From Wenzhouxiangella sp. (lineage in GTDB: Bacteria > Pseudomonadota > Gammaproteobacteria > Xanthomonadales > Wenzhouxiangellaceae), in NCBI GenBank assembly GCA_007116585.1, contig SKIE01000032.1, positions 1 to 9,782 on the forward strand: DNA of 9,782 nt. Direction: 5' to 3'. The notes beneath the pieces are model-generated. The model searched no databases. It was given only the letters and a program-made list of their open reading frames with translations, and was not told the DNA's origin. Shown in pieces: positions 1 to 7,368 of the stretch; the stretch's first letter is position 1; every line of letters starts with the position of its first letter. Both the position numbers and the translations under genes were made by a program.

Positions 1-1108
1 AGGCGAGCAGAAACGGCTCGATGCCCATGTCGACCAGGCGGGTAATCGCGCCCACGGCCGTGTTGGTGTGCAGGGTCGAGAGCACCAGGTGCCCGGTCAG
101 GCTGGCCTGGACCGCGATACGCGCGGTTTCCAGATCACGAATCTCGCCCACCATGACCACATCCGGGTCCTGGCGCAGAATGGCGCGCAGGCCGCGGGCA
201 AAGGTCAAGTCCACCTTCGGATTGACCTGGGTCTGGCCGATACCGTCGAGATCGTATTCAATGGGATCCTCGACCGTCATGATGTTGCGACTGCGGTCGT
301 TGAGCCGCATCAGGGCGGCATACAGCGTCGTTGATTTGCCCGAGCCGGTCGGCCCGGTGACCAGCAGGATGCCGTGAGGGCGGGCAATCAGCCCGGCCAC
401 GCGCCGCTCGGTGTCTGCGTCCATGCCCAGTTCGGCCAGATCCAGCCGCCCGGCCTGCTTGTCGAGCAGCCGCAGCACCACCCGTTCGCCGTGACTGGAA
501 GGCAACGTCGAGACGCGCACATCGACCGGGCGTCCGGCAATCCGAAGCCCGATGCGCCCGTCCTGGGGAATGCGTTTTTCGGCAATGTCGAGCCGCGCCA
601 TGACCTTGATTCTCGAGGTAATCAAACCGGCCAGGGCGCGCGCCGGCGACATCACCTCACGCAGCACGCCGTCGACGCGGAAGCGGATCGAGAGGCGGTC
701 TTCAAACGGCTCCAGGTGGATATCCGAGGCGCCCTCGCGCAGCGCCTGGGTGAGCACGCCATTGATCAGACGGATGATGGGCGCATCGTCTTCGCTCTCG
801 AGCAGGTCGGCCGGCTCGGGCAGATCCTCGGCCAGGCGGGCCAGGTCCAGATCCTCGCCCAGGTCTTCGGCCACCCGCGCCGCGGTATCTTCGCCGGCCT
901 CGTACAGGCGACTGACCAAGCGATCAAACTCGGCTGCGGACAGGCGGTCCAGCGCGACCGGCGCGCCGAGGTGGCGCCGGACTTCCTGCAGGGCCGCCAC
1001 ATCCACCGGCTCGCGCACGGCCAGGCGCACGCGCTCGCCGTCATGGCCGGCCACGGCCACCCCTCGGCGGCGGGCGAAACCATAGGCCGGACGAAACTCA
1101 GCGCTCAT
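1..1108 (-). CDS. gspE: Type II secretion ATPase GspE, 3' end cut off by window
   Basis: Cytoplasmic hexameric ATPase that powers pseudopilus assembly in type II secretion and docks to the inner-membrane platform through GspL. Reading leftwards from the ATG at 1108-1106 gives 369 codons without a stop, so the gene continues past base 1; full-length GspE is about 500 residues. Residues 1-100 are the variable N-terminal domain. The PilB/GspE core follows: Walker [10 protein letters not shown] (252-260), Asp box [10 protein letters not shown] (276-285), Walker B with [12 protein letters not shown] (314-325) and the His box ending LSTLHTNT (343-350). The zinc-binding CxxC segment and C-terminal end are outside the window. 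The start lies inside the end of gspD (11-nt overlap), which suggests translational coupling. PilB is the nearest alternative, but the gspC-gspD context decides for GspE. Confidence 0.95.
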   Translation of the reverse strand, partial: MSAEFRPAYGFARRRGVAVAGHDGERVRLAVREPVDVAALQEVRRHLGAPVALDRLSAAEFDRLVSRLYEAGEDTAARVAEDLGEDLDLARLAEDLPEPADLLESEDDAPIIRLINGVLTQALREGASDIHLEPFEDRLSIRFRVDGVLREVMSPARALAGLITSRIKVMARLDIAEKRIPQDGRIGLRIAGRPVDVRVSTLPSSHGERVVLRLLDKQAGRLDLAELGMDADTERRVAGLIARPHGILLVTGPTGSGKSTTLYAALMRLNDRSRNIMTVEDPIEYDLDGIGQTQVNPKVDLTFARGLRAILRQDPDVVMVGEIRDLETARIAVQASLTGHLVLSTLHTNTAVGAITRLVDMGIEPFLLA

Positions 1109-3011
1109 CCGGCGGCGAGTGCAGGAAATCAGCCAGGTCCGGCAGCAGCGGCATCTCGTCGGGCCGGGTCAGTCCGCGCGGTCGCTCGCGCTGGTTGAGT
1201 TGCTGACCGCGGATGCGGGTGTACTTGGATCGGGTCAACTCGTCACTCAGCGCCTCGTCATGCAGGATTCTGGGACGGATAAACACCATCAAATCGCGCT
1301 TGACGCTGGTCGTGGAGCGATAGCGAAACAATTCGCCCAGCAGCGGAATACGACCCAGCCCCGGCACGCTCTCCATCTGCTCCTGCAAATCGTCCGTGGT
1401 CAACCCGCCCAGCACCAGCATGGCGCCATCCGGCACCATGACGCGGGTCGAGATCGTGCGCTTGTTGGTAATCAGATCAACCGCGCCGCCCGACGGCGCC
1501 AGGGTCGAGACTTCCTGAGAAATCTGCAGCATGATGGTGTCGCCCTCGTTGATGTGCGGGGTGACGTTGAGCTTGATGCCGATTTCCTCGCGGTTGACGG
1601 TCTGGAACGGGTTGACCTGGCCATCGCCGTCAGTAAATCCCTGGGTGGCGAAACTGCCCGACAGAAACGGCACTTCCTGGCCCACGTTGATACTGGCTTC
1701 GTGGTGGTCCATGGTCACGATGGACGGGGTCGACAGAACGTTGGTATTGGCATCCTGGCTCAGGGCACGGGCCAGCGCGCCAATCTCGAGAATCTCCACG
1801 CCGAGCAGGCTGGAACGTCCGCGCACGTAGCCCACGTTGAGCCCGCGTCCGGGCAGCAGCAGATTGCCGTCGGCGCCGACTTCGCCAGCCGCACCGCTCA
1901 GGTTGAGGATATTGCGCCCGCCGGTCTGGAAATTCGTGCCGCCGAACAGACCGCGATCGCCCGAGGCAAACGCCTGCCACTGAATGCCGAGCTCGCGCGA
2001 GGTGTCGACCGCGACCTCGGCGATGATCGCCTCGACCAGCACCTGAGCCCGTCTAATATCAAGCTGGCGAACCACCGACTGGATGGAACGAAAAGTTGCC
2101 GGCGAGGCGCTGACTACTAGCGAATTGGTGTCAGCGTGGGCCTGAATGCGAACGGGCTGCGACTCTTCCCGGTCGAGGTCGAGCATGCCTTCGAGCACCG
2201 GCACGAGCGTATCGGCCGTAGCATAGCGCAGGTAAATCACCTGGGTGCTGCCCTCGCGCTCCAGCGGCGTGTCCAGATGGCTGATCAGCGTGCGCAGGCG
2301 CAGCCTGCGATTGGGCTCACCGGCCAGGATCACGGTATTCGTGCGCTCATCGGCCAACGCGCTTTCTGCGCTGCCGCTGTCGGGATAGAGCCGGTTGAGC
2401 AGGCGCACCACCTCGGCGGCGTCGGCATGGCTCAGGGCGATCACCTCGACTTCCTGGTCACTGGCAGCGTCCAGACGCCGGACCAGGGTCTCAATCCGGC
2501 GGATATTGGCCGCTCGATCGGCAATGATCAGGACGTTGGACGGGTCATGGTGGGCCATGAAGGCCGACTGCGGCAAAAGCGAACGCAGCAGCTGCGAGGC
2601 TTCGGACGCACGCACGTGCTCGAGCGCCAGAATCCGCGTGACCGGGTCGTCGCCGCCGGCGCGCATGTCGTCAACCGGCACACGGCCATCCTGCCGCGCG
2701 TTGACGTCCGGCAGGATCCGGGTGGCGTGCTCATCACTGACCGCGCTGTAGCCGTGCACGCGCAGTATCGACTGAAACACGGCCCAGACTTCGTCGGCGG
2801 CCAGCGGCTGGGTCGAGGCCACGGTGACCCGCCCGGACACCTGGGGGTCGATGATGATGTTGCGCCCGGTCATCTCCGCGACCGCCTGGATCAGCGCGCG
2901 GATATCGGCATCGTTGAAATTGAGCAGGTGCTCTTCGCCGTCGGTGGCCGCGGCCGGTAAGGGCAAGGCCAGGATCAGGACCAGGAAAGCGACGGTCAGC
3001 AATCGAAACAT
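1098..3011 (-). CDS. gspD: Type II secretion system secretin GspD
   Basis: Outer-membrane secretin that forms the multimeric gated channel through which folded exoproteins leave the cell. The 637-residue product starts at an ATG. It has a signal peptide of about 22 residues (short basic start, hydrophobic run, then PLPAAA), with no lipobox cysteine. Domains in order: N0 about 27-100 ([20 protein letters not shown]), N1 about 122-184, N2 about 186-248, N3 about 255-318, secretin barrel about 322-580. Barrel hallmarks are the [20 protein letters not shown] segment, VPFLSGSF (447-454), [15 protein letters not shown] (550-564) and the final MVFIRPRIL strand. Residues 581-637 form a short C-terminal tail that could be the S-domain bound by a pilotin. 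The length is normal for the family. It lies 30 nt downstream of gspC and overlaps gspE by 11 nt, so it is part of the same operon. Confidence 0.97.
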   Translation of the reverse strand: MFRLLTVAFLVLILALPLPAAATDGEEHLLNFNDADIRALIQAVAEMTGRNIIIDPQVSGRVTVASTQPLAADEVWAVFQSILRVHGYSAVSDEHATRILPDVNARQDGRVPVDDMRAGGDDPVTRILALEHVRASEASQLLRSLLPQSAFMAHHDPSNVLIIADRAANIRRIETLVRRLDAASDQEVEVIALSHADAAEVVRLLNRLYPDSGSAESALADERTNTVILAGEPNRRLRLRTLISHLDTPLEREGSTQVIYLRYATADTLVPVLEGMLDLDREESQPVRIQAHADTNSLVVSASPATFRSIQSVVRQLDIRRAQVLVEAIIAEVAVDTSRELGIQWQAFASGDRGLFGGTNFQTGGRNILNLSGAAGEVGADGNLLLPGRGLNVGYVRGRSSLLGVEILEIGALARALSQDANTNVLSTPSIVTMDHHEASINVGQEVPFLSGSFATQGFTDGDGQVNPFQTVNREEIGIKLNVTPHINEGDTIMLQISQEVSTLAPSGGAVDLITNKRTISTRVMVPDGAMLVLGGLTTDDLQEQMESVPGLGRIPLLGELFRYRSTTSVKRDLMVFIRPRILHDEALSDELTRSKYTRIRGQQLNQRERPRGLTRPDEMPLLPDLADFLHSPPDER

Positions 3012-3037
3012 GAAATGGCGCAGGCTCCGCAGGTGAT

Positions 3038-3053
3038 CGGATCACTCGATCCG
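3038..3053. other. Small perfect hairpin across the gspC stop codon
   Basis: CGGATC and GATCCG form a perfect 6-bp stem around the loop ACTC. The element covers the gspC stop (3044-3042) and ends 26 nt upstream of the gspD start. No U tract follows on the minus strand. It could tune the relative expression of gspC and gspD or protect a 3' end, but it may also be chance, since coding constraint contributes to half of it. Confidence 0.25.
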
Positions 3054-3914
3054 CGAAAGGATTCCAGACAGATCGGGCCGGAGCGTCATCTCTCTGCCCT
3101 CCCGCTGGATGGTAATCGAGACCTCGCCGCGGCGCATCACGTCGGCGAACAGGGCGCGCGCATCGGCCTCCGAGGCCAGCGACTGGCCATTGACGGCGGT
3201 CACCACATCGTTGACCTGCAGACCCAGCTCGCCGAACAAGGTCGCGTCACGGCCCGGTCGAACGCGGAAACCGCCACCGGCCACCGGCAACACAGAAATC
3301 TGATCGGCCAGCCCGCCGGTCGAGCTACCCGCCGGCTGCAACGAGGCCGCACTCACCCCGGCAGGTGCCTGCAAACCCCGAATCCCGGGCAACTCAAGCC
3401 GCTGATCGTCGCGCCTGGAAGACCTAGTAGATCGAGCGGCGCTCGACGCCGAGCGCCCCGGGCGGTCGCGCTCAAGATCCAGCGACTCAGTATCTCCATT
3501 CCGCAGCACGATGACCCGCAAAGGTTCGATGCGTTCCAGCCGGCTGCCATCGGGCAACTCGCTTCCGACCCGGTAGACCTGCTCCCTGCCCGCCTCGTCG
3601 GCGACGATGGCAAAGGCGCTGTCGCCGCCCGACATCAACCCACGCAAGCGCAGGTTCGAACGTGACGCACGGACGGGCTTAACAACGGCCGGCGCGCTGC
3701 GGGCCTCACCGAACAGATCCCAGCGAAAACCGTCGCGGCCGCTGGCTGCCGGCTGCACTCTTGGCACCGGCGGCACGGGTGCAGACTCGACCTCCGGGCC
3801 CACCACCACCAGCCAGGTCATCTGTACAAGCTGCCAGGCCAGAATGAGACCGGCAGCGATCGCGAACAGCATCGCCAGGCGGCCAGAGGATTGTCGAACA
3901 TTGCCTGCAGTCAC
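3042..3914 (-). CDS. gspC: Type II secretion inner-membrane protein GspC with PDZ domain
   Basis: Bitopic inner-membrane protein that links the cytoplasmic-membrane platform to the secretin and helps select substrates. The 290-residue product has a short cytoplasmic start, one membrane segment at about 14-38, a proline-rich linker (45-58), the periplasmic homology region at about 62-147 (it begins near FRWDLFGEA and contains LRLRGLMSGGDSAFAIV), a Ser/Arg-rich linker (150-172) and a C-terminal PDZ domain at about 205-280 with GLQVNDVVTAVNGQSL. The start is a GTG at 3914-3912; an in-frame TAA lies three codons upstream, so the protein cannot begin earlier. No strong Shine-Dalgarno site is visible. 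The next in-frame ATG (residue 15) would remove the cytoplasmic tail. It lies 51 nt after rhlB on the same strand and leads gspD and gspE. The Ser/Arg linker is unusually basic for a periplasmic spacer. Confidence 0.93.
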   Translation of the reverse strand: MTAGNVRQSSGRLAMLFAIAAGLILAWQLVQMTWLVVVGPEVESAPVPPVPRVQPAASGRDGFRWDLFGEARSAPAVVKPVRASRSNLRLRGLMSGGDSAFAIVADEAGREQVYRVGSELPDGSRLERIEPLRVIVLRNGDTESLDLERDRPGRSASSAARSTRSSRRDDQRLELPGIRGLQAPAGVSAASLQPAGSSTGGLADQISVLPVAGGGFRVRPGRDATLFGELGLQVNDVVTAVNGQSLASEADARALFADVMRRGEVSITIQREGREMTLRPDLSGILSRIE

Positions 3915-3965
3915 GGCTGTTTACCGACGTCGCAACGTTCGCTCAGGGTAGCACAATCAGACCGC

Positions 3966-5246
3966 TTAACTGCTCCGCCTGCGGCCCCGACCGCGGCCGC
4001 CACCGCCGCGTCCTCCGCCAGATCGCCCGCCAGCGCTTTTCTTGCGCGGCGGCGGCCGGTCAAGGCGGGGCAACTGGTCCGGGTCATGCTGGATCACCGG
4101 TAGCTGCAGATCGATATATTGCTCGATCTCCGGCAGATGAAAGGCGTAGTCCTCACAGGCGAAACTGATCGCGTCACCGGTCGCGCCGAGGCGCGCGGTT
4201 CGGCCGATGCGGTGCACGTAATCGGCGGCATCCTGCGGCAGATCGAAGTTGACCACGTGGCTGACGTCAGGGATATGCAGCCCACGGGCGGCCACATCGG
4301 TCGCCACCAACACGTCGATATCGCCGTCGTGGAAGCGCTTAAGCAGTTTCTGCCGCTTGGTCTGGGGCACGTTGCCGGCCAGCATGGCGGCGTTGAACCC
4401 GTTCGCCTTGAGCGTGCGGCTTACCCGATCGACGGCATGGCGGGTGTTGGCGAACACCATGACGTGACTGTCGTTCATGGCCCGCAGCAGCTCCACCAGC
4501 AGCGGCAATTTTTCGCGGTTGGACGGATAGTAGACCACCTGCGTGACCCGTTCGGTGGTCATCTGCTCTTCTTCGACCCGAATGGTCTCGGCATCATTCA
4601 TGTGTTCGTAGGCAAGCTCCGTTACCTTGAGCGGGAACGTTGCCGAGAACATCAGAGTCTGGCGCTTGTCGACCGTGGGCATGCGCCGGAACAGAAAGCG
4701 GATGTCGTTGATGAAGCCGAGATCGAACATCCGGTCGGCCTCGTCCAGCACCGCGACCTCGATATGGCGCAGATTGTAGATGTCCTGCTTCAGGTAATCG
4801 ATCAGGCGCCCCGGCGTGCCGATCAGAATGTCCACGCCGTCAGCGATCTCGTCGCGTTGCTTGACGTAGTCTACACCGCCATAGGCCAGCAGCGTGCGCA
4901 GCCCCGTGTGCTTGCCCAGCAATTCGGCATCACGATGAATTTGAATGGCGAGTTCACGGGTCGGCGCGATGCAGATGGCGCGCGGATTGGGGCCAGGCCC
5001 CTTGCTGTCGGCGCTCAGCAAGCGGCGGAAAATCGCCAGCAGGAAGGCGGCGGTCTTGCCGGTGCCGGTGCGAGCCTGGCCCGCAACATCCTTGCCCGCC
5101 AGGGCCAACGGCAAGGTGTTGGCCTGAATCGGAGTACATTCTGAAAATCCGGCATCGGCCAGCCCGCGCATGATGCGCTCGTCGAGATCAAAGGTCTCGA
5201 ACCGAATATCGGTCAAGACTTGTTCATTACCTGGGGTATCGGTCAC
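3966..5246 (-). CDS. rhlB: DEAD-box ATP-dependent RNA helicase RhlB
   Basis: RNA helicase that unwinds structured mRNA for degradation; in E. coli it binds RNase E in the degradosome. The 426-residue product carries the whole DEAD-box series: Q motif CTPIQ (37-41), motif I ARTGTGKT (58-65), Ia PTRELA (95-100), GG (123-124), Ib TPGR (144-147), II DEAD (168-171), III SAT (201-203), V ATDVAARGLHIP (315-326) and VI HRIGRTAR (345-352). Segments such as CTPIQ, ADRMFDLGFINDIRFLFRRM and ATDVAARGLHIP read like E. coli RhlB. Motif VI ends TAR where TGR is usual. The tail 402-426 is rich in Arg and Gly, typical of RNA-binding extensions. The start is a GTG at 5246-5244, preceded by AGGA (5256-5253) at 6-nt spacing. 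It is divergent from trxA, as in E. coli, and 51 nt upstream of gspC on the same strand. RhlE or DbpA are less likely given this synteny. Confidence 0.95.
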   Translation of the reverse strand: MTDTPGNEQVLTDIRFETFDLDERIMRGLADAGFSECTPIQANTLPLALAGKDVAGQARTGTGKTAAFLLAIFRRLLSADSKGPGPNPRAICIAPTRELAIQIHRDAELLGKHTGLRTLLAYGGVDYVKQRDEIADGVDILIGTPGRLIDYLKQDIYNLRHIEVAVLDEADRMFDLGFINDIRFLFRRMPTVDKRQTLMFSATFPLKVTELAYEHMNDAETIRVEEEQMTTERVTQVVYYPSNREKLPLLVELLRAMNDSHVMVFANTRHAVDRVSRTLKANGFNAAMLAGNVPQTKRQKLLKRFHDGDIDVLVATDVAARGLHIPDVSHVVNFDLPQDAADYVHRIGRTARLGATGDAISFACEDYAFHLPEIEQYIDLQLPVIQHDPDQLPRLDRPPPRKKSAGGRSGGGRGGGGRGRGRRRSS

Positions 5247-5429
5247 AAATCATCCTGTTGATGGAGAAAGGGCGCGGCCACGCCTGGCGCCGGTGGAGCG
5301 AATTCCACGTCGCTGACGACCCGGCATCGTCAATCGGTTAGTATAGATCGTTGACAGTCGCCGTGCGGCCATCCGCGCCCACGGCCTTGCATACGACCGT
5401 ATTGCCACCTCCCAAGGAGCTTATCTACA
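5247..5429. promoter_or_regulatory. Divergent rhlB/trxA intergenic region with promoter-like elements
   Basis: This 183-nt spacer must drive both genes. On the minus strand TATACT (5345-5340) is a good -10 hexamer for rhlB, but no convincing -35 lies 16-18 nt upstream of it. On the plus strand a perfect -35 hexamer TTGACA occurs at 5351-5356, without a recognisable -10 at the right distance. An inverted repeat ATACG-AC-CGTAT lies at 5391-5402, just before the trxA ribosome site. GTGGA/TCCAC (5293-5297, 5304-5308) is a weak stem in the rhlB leader. A promoter region is very likely from the gene layout; the individual elements are tentative. Confidence 0.45.
5414..5419 (+). promoter_or_regulatory. 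Ribosome binding site fixing the GTG start of trxA
   Basis: AAGGAG lies 10 nt before the GTG at 5430. It supports the GTG as start, since no in-frame ATG lies nearby, and the resulting N-terminus [13 protein letters not shown] matches the E. coli thioredoxin start. Confidence 0.75.
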
Positions 5430-5756
5430 GTGAGCGACAATATCTTTCATGTCTCCGACAGTGACTTCGACGAAGTCGTCCTAAAGGCCGACGGCCCCGT
5501 GCTGGTGGATTATTGGGCCGAGTGGTGTGGCCCGTGCAAGATGATCGAACCGATCCTGCACGAACTGGCCGACGAGTATGGCGACAAGCTCAAGATTGCC
5601 AAGGTCAACATCGACGAGAATCAGCAGGTGACCAGCCGGTTCAAGATTCGCGGCATTCCCACCCTGATGATTTTTGAAAACGGGGAACATCAGGGAACCA
5701 AGGTCGGCGCCTTGACCAAATCAGCGCTGAAAACTTTCGTCGACGAAACCATTTAA
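5430..5756 (+). CDS. trxA: Thioredoxin 1
   Basis: Cytoplasmic dithiol-disulfide oxidoreductase that donates electrons to ribonucleotide reductase, methionine sulfoxide reductase and other enzymes, and is recharged by thioredoxin reductase. The 108-residue product is the normal size. The active site is WCGPC at residues 32-36, with the buried Asp at 27 and the cis-proline of IRGIPT at 77. Segments such as KADG, GPCKMI, RGIPTL and TKVGAL match E. coli TrxA. Translation starts at a GTG behind a clear AAGGAG. It is divergent from rhlB and 250 nt upstream of rho on the same strand, reproducing the enterobacterial rhlB / trxA / rho arrangement. Confidence 0.98.
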   Translation: MSDNIFHVSDSDFDEVVLKADGPVLVDYWAEWCGPCKMIEPILHELADEYGDKLKIAKVNIDENQQVTSRFKIRGIPTLMIFENGEHQGTKVGALTKSALKTFVDETI

Positions 5757-5768
5757 ATTTTCAAGGAC

Positions 5769-5794
5769 GGCCGTCGCTGCCTGACAGCGCGGCC
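5769..5794 (+). terminator. Hairpin downstream of trxA, no U tract
   Basis: GGCCG-(T)-CGCTG pairs with CAGCG-CGGCC around the loop CCTGA: ten base pairs with one bulged T, starting 12 nt after the trxA stop. The bases that follow are AAATACTGG, so a classic intrinsic terminator is not complete. It could be a 3'-end protecting stem, a pause site or the remnant of a terminator that depends on Rho. Confidence 0.45.
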
Positions 5795-5800
5795 AAATAC

Positions 5801-5829
5801 TGGACTCACCAGAGCATTAGTGCTACTGT
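5801..5829 (+). promoter_or_regulatory. Candidate sigma-70 promoter for rho
   Basis: TGGACT (5801-5806) and TACTGT (5824-5829) are separated by exactly 17 nt, and TG at 5821-5822 gives an extended -10 (TGcTACTGT). Initiation would fall near 5836 and leave a leader of about 170 nt before rho. The hexamers match consensus at 4 and 3 positions, so the call rests mainly on spacing, the TGn element and position just after the trxA hairpin. Confidence 0.35.
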
Positions 5830-5842
5830 TGCGATCCTGTTG

Positions 5843-5897
5843 TCTTTTCCGACACCAAAGCAACCCTTTTTCCCAAAGCACGGCCCCTGCCCCTCCC
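5843..5897 (+). promoter_or_regulatory. C-rich, G-poor rut-like stretch in the rho leader
   Basis: By hand count, 26 of these 55 bases are C and 6 are G, and the stretch shows no strong local pairing. This is the composition of Rho-utilisation sites. It follows the candidate promoter and precedes the leader hairpin. Rho-dependent attenuation of its own gene is established in E. coli; its use here is inferred. Confidence 0.4.
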
Positions 5898-5952
5898 GGG
5901 CATGCCCAGGCAGATTGAACGCATAGACCATCCGATACCCGGGTGTCAGCTA

Positions 5953-5974
5953 CGGCGAGCGGCCCTGCTCGCCG
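5953..5974 (+). promoter_or_regulatory. Strong hairpin in the rho leader
   Basis: CGGCGAGC and GCTCGCCG form a perfect 8-bp GC-rich stem around the loop GGCCCT. It ends 32 nt before the rho start and downstream of the rut-like stretch. No U tract follows, so it is more likely a pause or translation-modulating stem than an intrinsic terminator. Confidence 0.4.
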
Positions 5975-6006
5975 GCGCCCTGGTTCCATTGCCAGAAAGC
6001 CATCCC

Positions 6007-7263
6007 ATGAACCTGACAGAACTCAAAAGAAAGAACGCGCAAGAACTCATCGACATGGCCGAGGAACTCGGCATCGAGAACATGGGACGTTCGCGCAAGC
6101 AGGACGTCATTTTCGCGATTCTCAAGGCCAAGGCCAGCAAGAAGGAAGCGATTTACGGCGACGGTGTGCTGGAAATTCTGCAGGATGGCTTCGGTTTCCT
6201 GCGCGCATCGGAGGCCTCCTACATGGCCGGCCCGGACGATATTTACGTCTCGCCCTCCCAGATCCGCCGCTTCAACCTGCGCACCGGCGACTACATCGCC
6301 GGCAAGATCCGGCCCCCGAAGCAGTCGGAACGCTACTTTGCCCTGCTCAAGGTCGAGGAACTCAACTACGACCGTCCGGAAAAAGCCAAGAACAAGATCC
6401 TGTTTGAAAACCTCACGCCGGAGTTTCCGCGCGAGCAGCTCAAGCTGGAACGCGGCAACGGATCGACCGAAGACATCACCGGCCGCATCATCGACCTCAT
6501 CGCGCCGATCGGGAAAGGTCAACGCGGACTGGTCGTGAGCCCACCCAAGGCGGGCAAGACCATGATGCTGCAGTCCATCGCCACCGCCATCCGGGCCAAC
6601 AACCCGGAAGCGCACATGATCATTTTGCTGATCGACGAGCGCCCGGAAGAGGTGACCGAGATGCAGCGCGGGGTGGATGCCGAGGTGATTTCTTCAACCT
6701 TCGATGAGCCCGCGACGCGCCACGTGCAGGTGGCGGACATGGTGATTGAACGCGCCAAACGGCTGGTCGAGCACAAAAAAGACGTCATCATTCTGCTCGA
6801 CTCCATTACCCGCCTGGCCCGAGCATTCAACACGGTCGCGCCGTCATCAGGCAAAGTGCTGACCGGTGGTGTCGACGCCAACGCGCTGCAGCGGCCGAAG
6901 CGTTTCTTCGGGGCTGCGCGCAACATCGAAAACGGCGCCAGCCTGACCATTATCGCCACCGCCCTGGTCGATACCGGGTCGAAAATGGACGAAGTGATCT
7001 ACGAAGAGTTCAAGGGCACCGGCAACATGGAAATCCACCTGAGCCGACGCATCTCGGAGAAGAGAACCTTCCCGGCGATCGACATCAACCGCTCGGGCAC
7101 CCGCCGCGAGGAACTCATGGTTGGCAACGAGCAGCTGCAGCGGACCTGGATTCTGCGGCGCATCCTGCAGCCCATGGACGAGGCCCAGGCGATTGAGTTC
7201 ATGCTCGACAAGCTCAAAGTGACCAAGACCAACGAAGAGTTTTTCAATTACATGAAGAGGTAA
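6007..7263 (+). CDS. rho: Transcription termination factor Rho
   Basis: Hexameric RNA-dependent ATPase and translocase that loads on C-rich RNA and ends transcription. The 418-residue product is one residue shorter than E. coli Rho and aligns with it throughout. It has the N-terminal helical domain [15 protein letters not shown], the RNA-binding cold-shock-like domain with RNP1 DGFGFLR (60-66), the Walker A region SPPKAGKT (178-185), Walker B VIILLD (260-265), the Q-loop region at about 276-290 and the R-loop GTGSKMDE-type segment (DTGSKMDE, 322-329). The ATG at 6007 was chosen because MNLTEL is the conserved Rho N-terminus; an in-frame ATG at 5902 would add 35 unrelated residues. The ribosome site is weak (AGAAAG), which is compatible with a controlled leader. 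It lies downstream of trxA. No RhoL-like leader peptide could be identified. Confidence 0.98.
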   Translation: MNLTELKRKNAQELIDMAEELGIENMGRSRKQDVIFAILKAKASKKEAIYGDGVLEILQDGFGFLRASEASYMAGPDDIYVSPSQIRRFNLRTGDYIAGKIRPPKQSERYFALLKVEELNYDRPEKAKNKILFENLTPEFPREQLKLERGNGSTEDITGRIIDLIAPIGKGQRGLVVSPPKAGKTMMLQSIATAIRANNPEAHMIILLIDERPEEVTEMQRGVDAEVISSTFDEPATRHVQVADMVIERAKRLVEHKKDVIILLDSITRLARAFNTVAPSSGKVLTGGVDANALQRPKRFFGAARNIENGASLTIIATALVDTGSKMDEVIYEEFKGTGNMEIHLSRRISEKRTFPAIDINRSGTRREELMVGNEQLQRTWILRRILQPMDEAQAIEFMLDKLKVTKTNEEFFNYMKR

Positions 7264-7302
7264 GGGTTCAGGTTTCGGGGTTCAGGATTCCGGAAACCCG
7301 AA
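7264..7302 (+). repeat. Direct repeat and hairpin just after rho
   Basis: GGGTTCAGG occurs twice (7264-7272 and 7278-7286) with a 14-nt period. The same stretch folds: TTCGGGGTTC (7274-7283) pairs with GAAACCCGAA (7293-7302) at nine of ten positions around a 9-nt loop. It begins directly after the rho stop. No U tract follows. It looks like an extragenic palindromic repeat or a 3'-end stem; whether copies exist elsewhere in the genome cannot be seen here. Confidence 0.45.
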
Positions 7303-7353
7303 CCGTTCATCCCCAATTCACCCGCACCCTTCACACTTGTCAAATCGACAAAC
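7303..7353 (+). promoter_or_regulatory. C-rich, G-poor tract and inverted repeat before the response regulator
   Basis: 22 of 51 bases are C and 4 are G, so the tract is a candidate rut site and could terminate rho transcripts by Rho itself. At its end TTGTC-AAATC-GACAA (7337-7351) is a perfect 5-bp inverted repeat, 17 nt before the regulator's start; it could be an operator. TTCA also recurs at 7306, 7317 and 7330, at roughly helical-turn intervals. No clear -35/-10 pair was found. Confidence 0.3.
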
Positions 7354-7356
7354 GTG

Positions 7357-7362
7357 AAGGAG
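7357..7362 (+). promoter_or_regulatory. Ribosome binding site deciding the response regulator start
   Basis: AAGGAG lies 6 nt before the ATG at 7369. An upstream in-frame GTG at 7354 overlaps this site and would place the ribosome site inside the gene, so the ATG is preferred. Confidence 0.75.
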
Positions 7363-7368
7363 CTGGAC

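Noticed and set aside
1119..2120. Long open frames on the plus strand opposite gspE, gspD and rhlB (for example 374-1198, 1119-2120, 2136-2960, 4119-5144)
   Set aside because: They lie fully antisense to genes with unmistakable family motifs, show no domain of their own and are expected from codon bias in high-GC DNA.
5351..5379. Full sigma-70 promoter for trxA built on the perfect TTGACA at 5351
   Set aside because: The hexamer 17 nt downstream is CGCGCC, which is not a -10; only the -35-like hexamer is reported.
5902..6006. In-frame N-terminal extension of Rho from an ATG at 5902
   Set aside because: The extra 35 residues resemble nothing in Rho, while MNLTEL at 6007 is the conserved start; the extension also covers the structured leader.
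5757..6006. RhoL-like leader peptide upstream of rho
   Set aside because: No short frame with a convincing ribosome site and conserved sequence was found.
7354..7368. GTG start for the response regulator at 7354
   Set aside because: It would place the clear AAGGAG ribosome site inside the gene; the ATG at 7369 has correct spacing.
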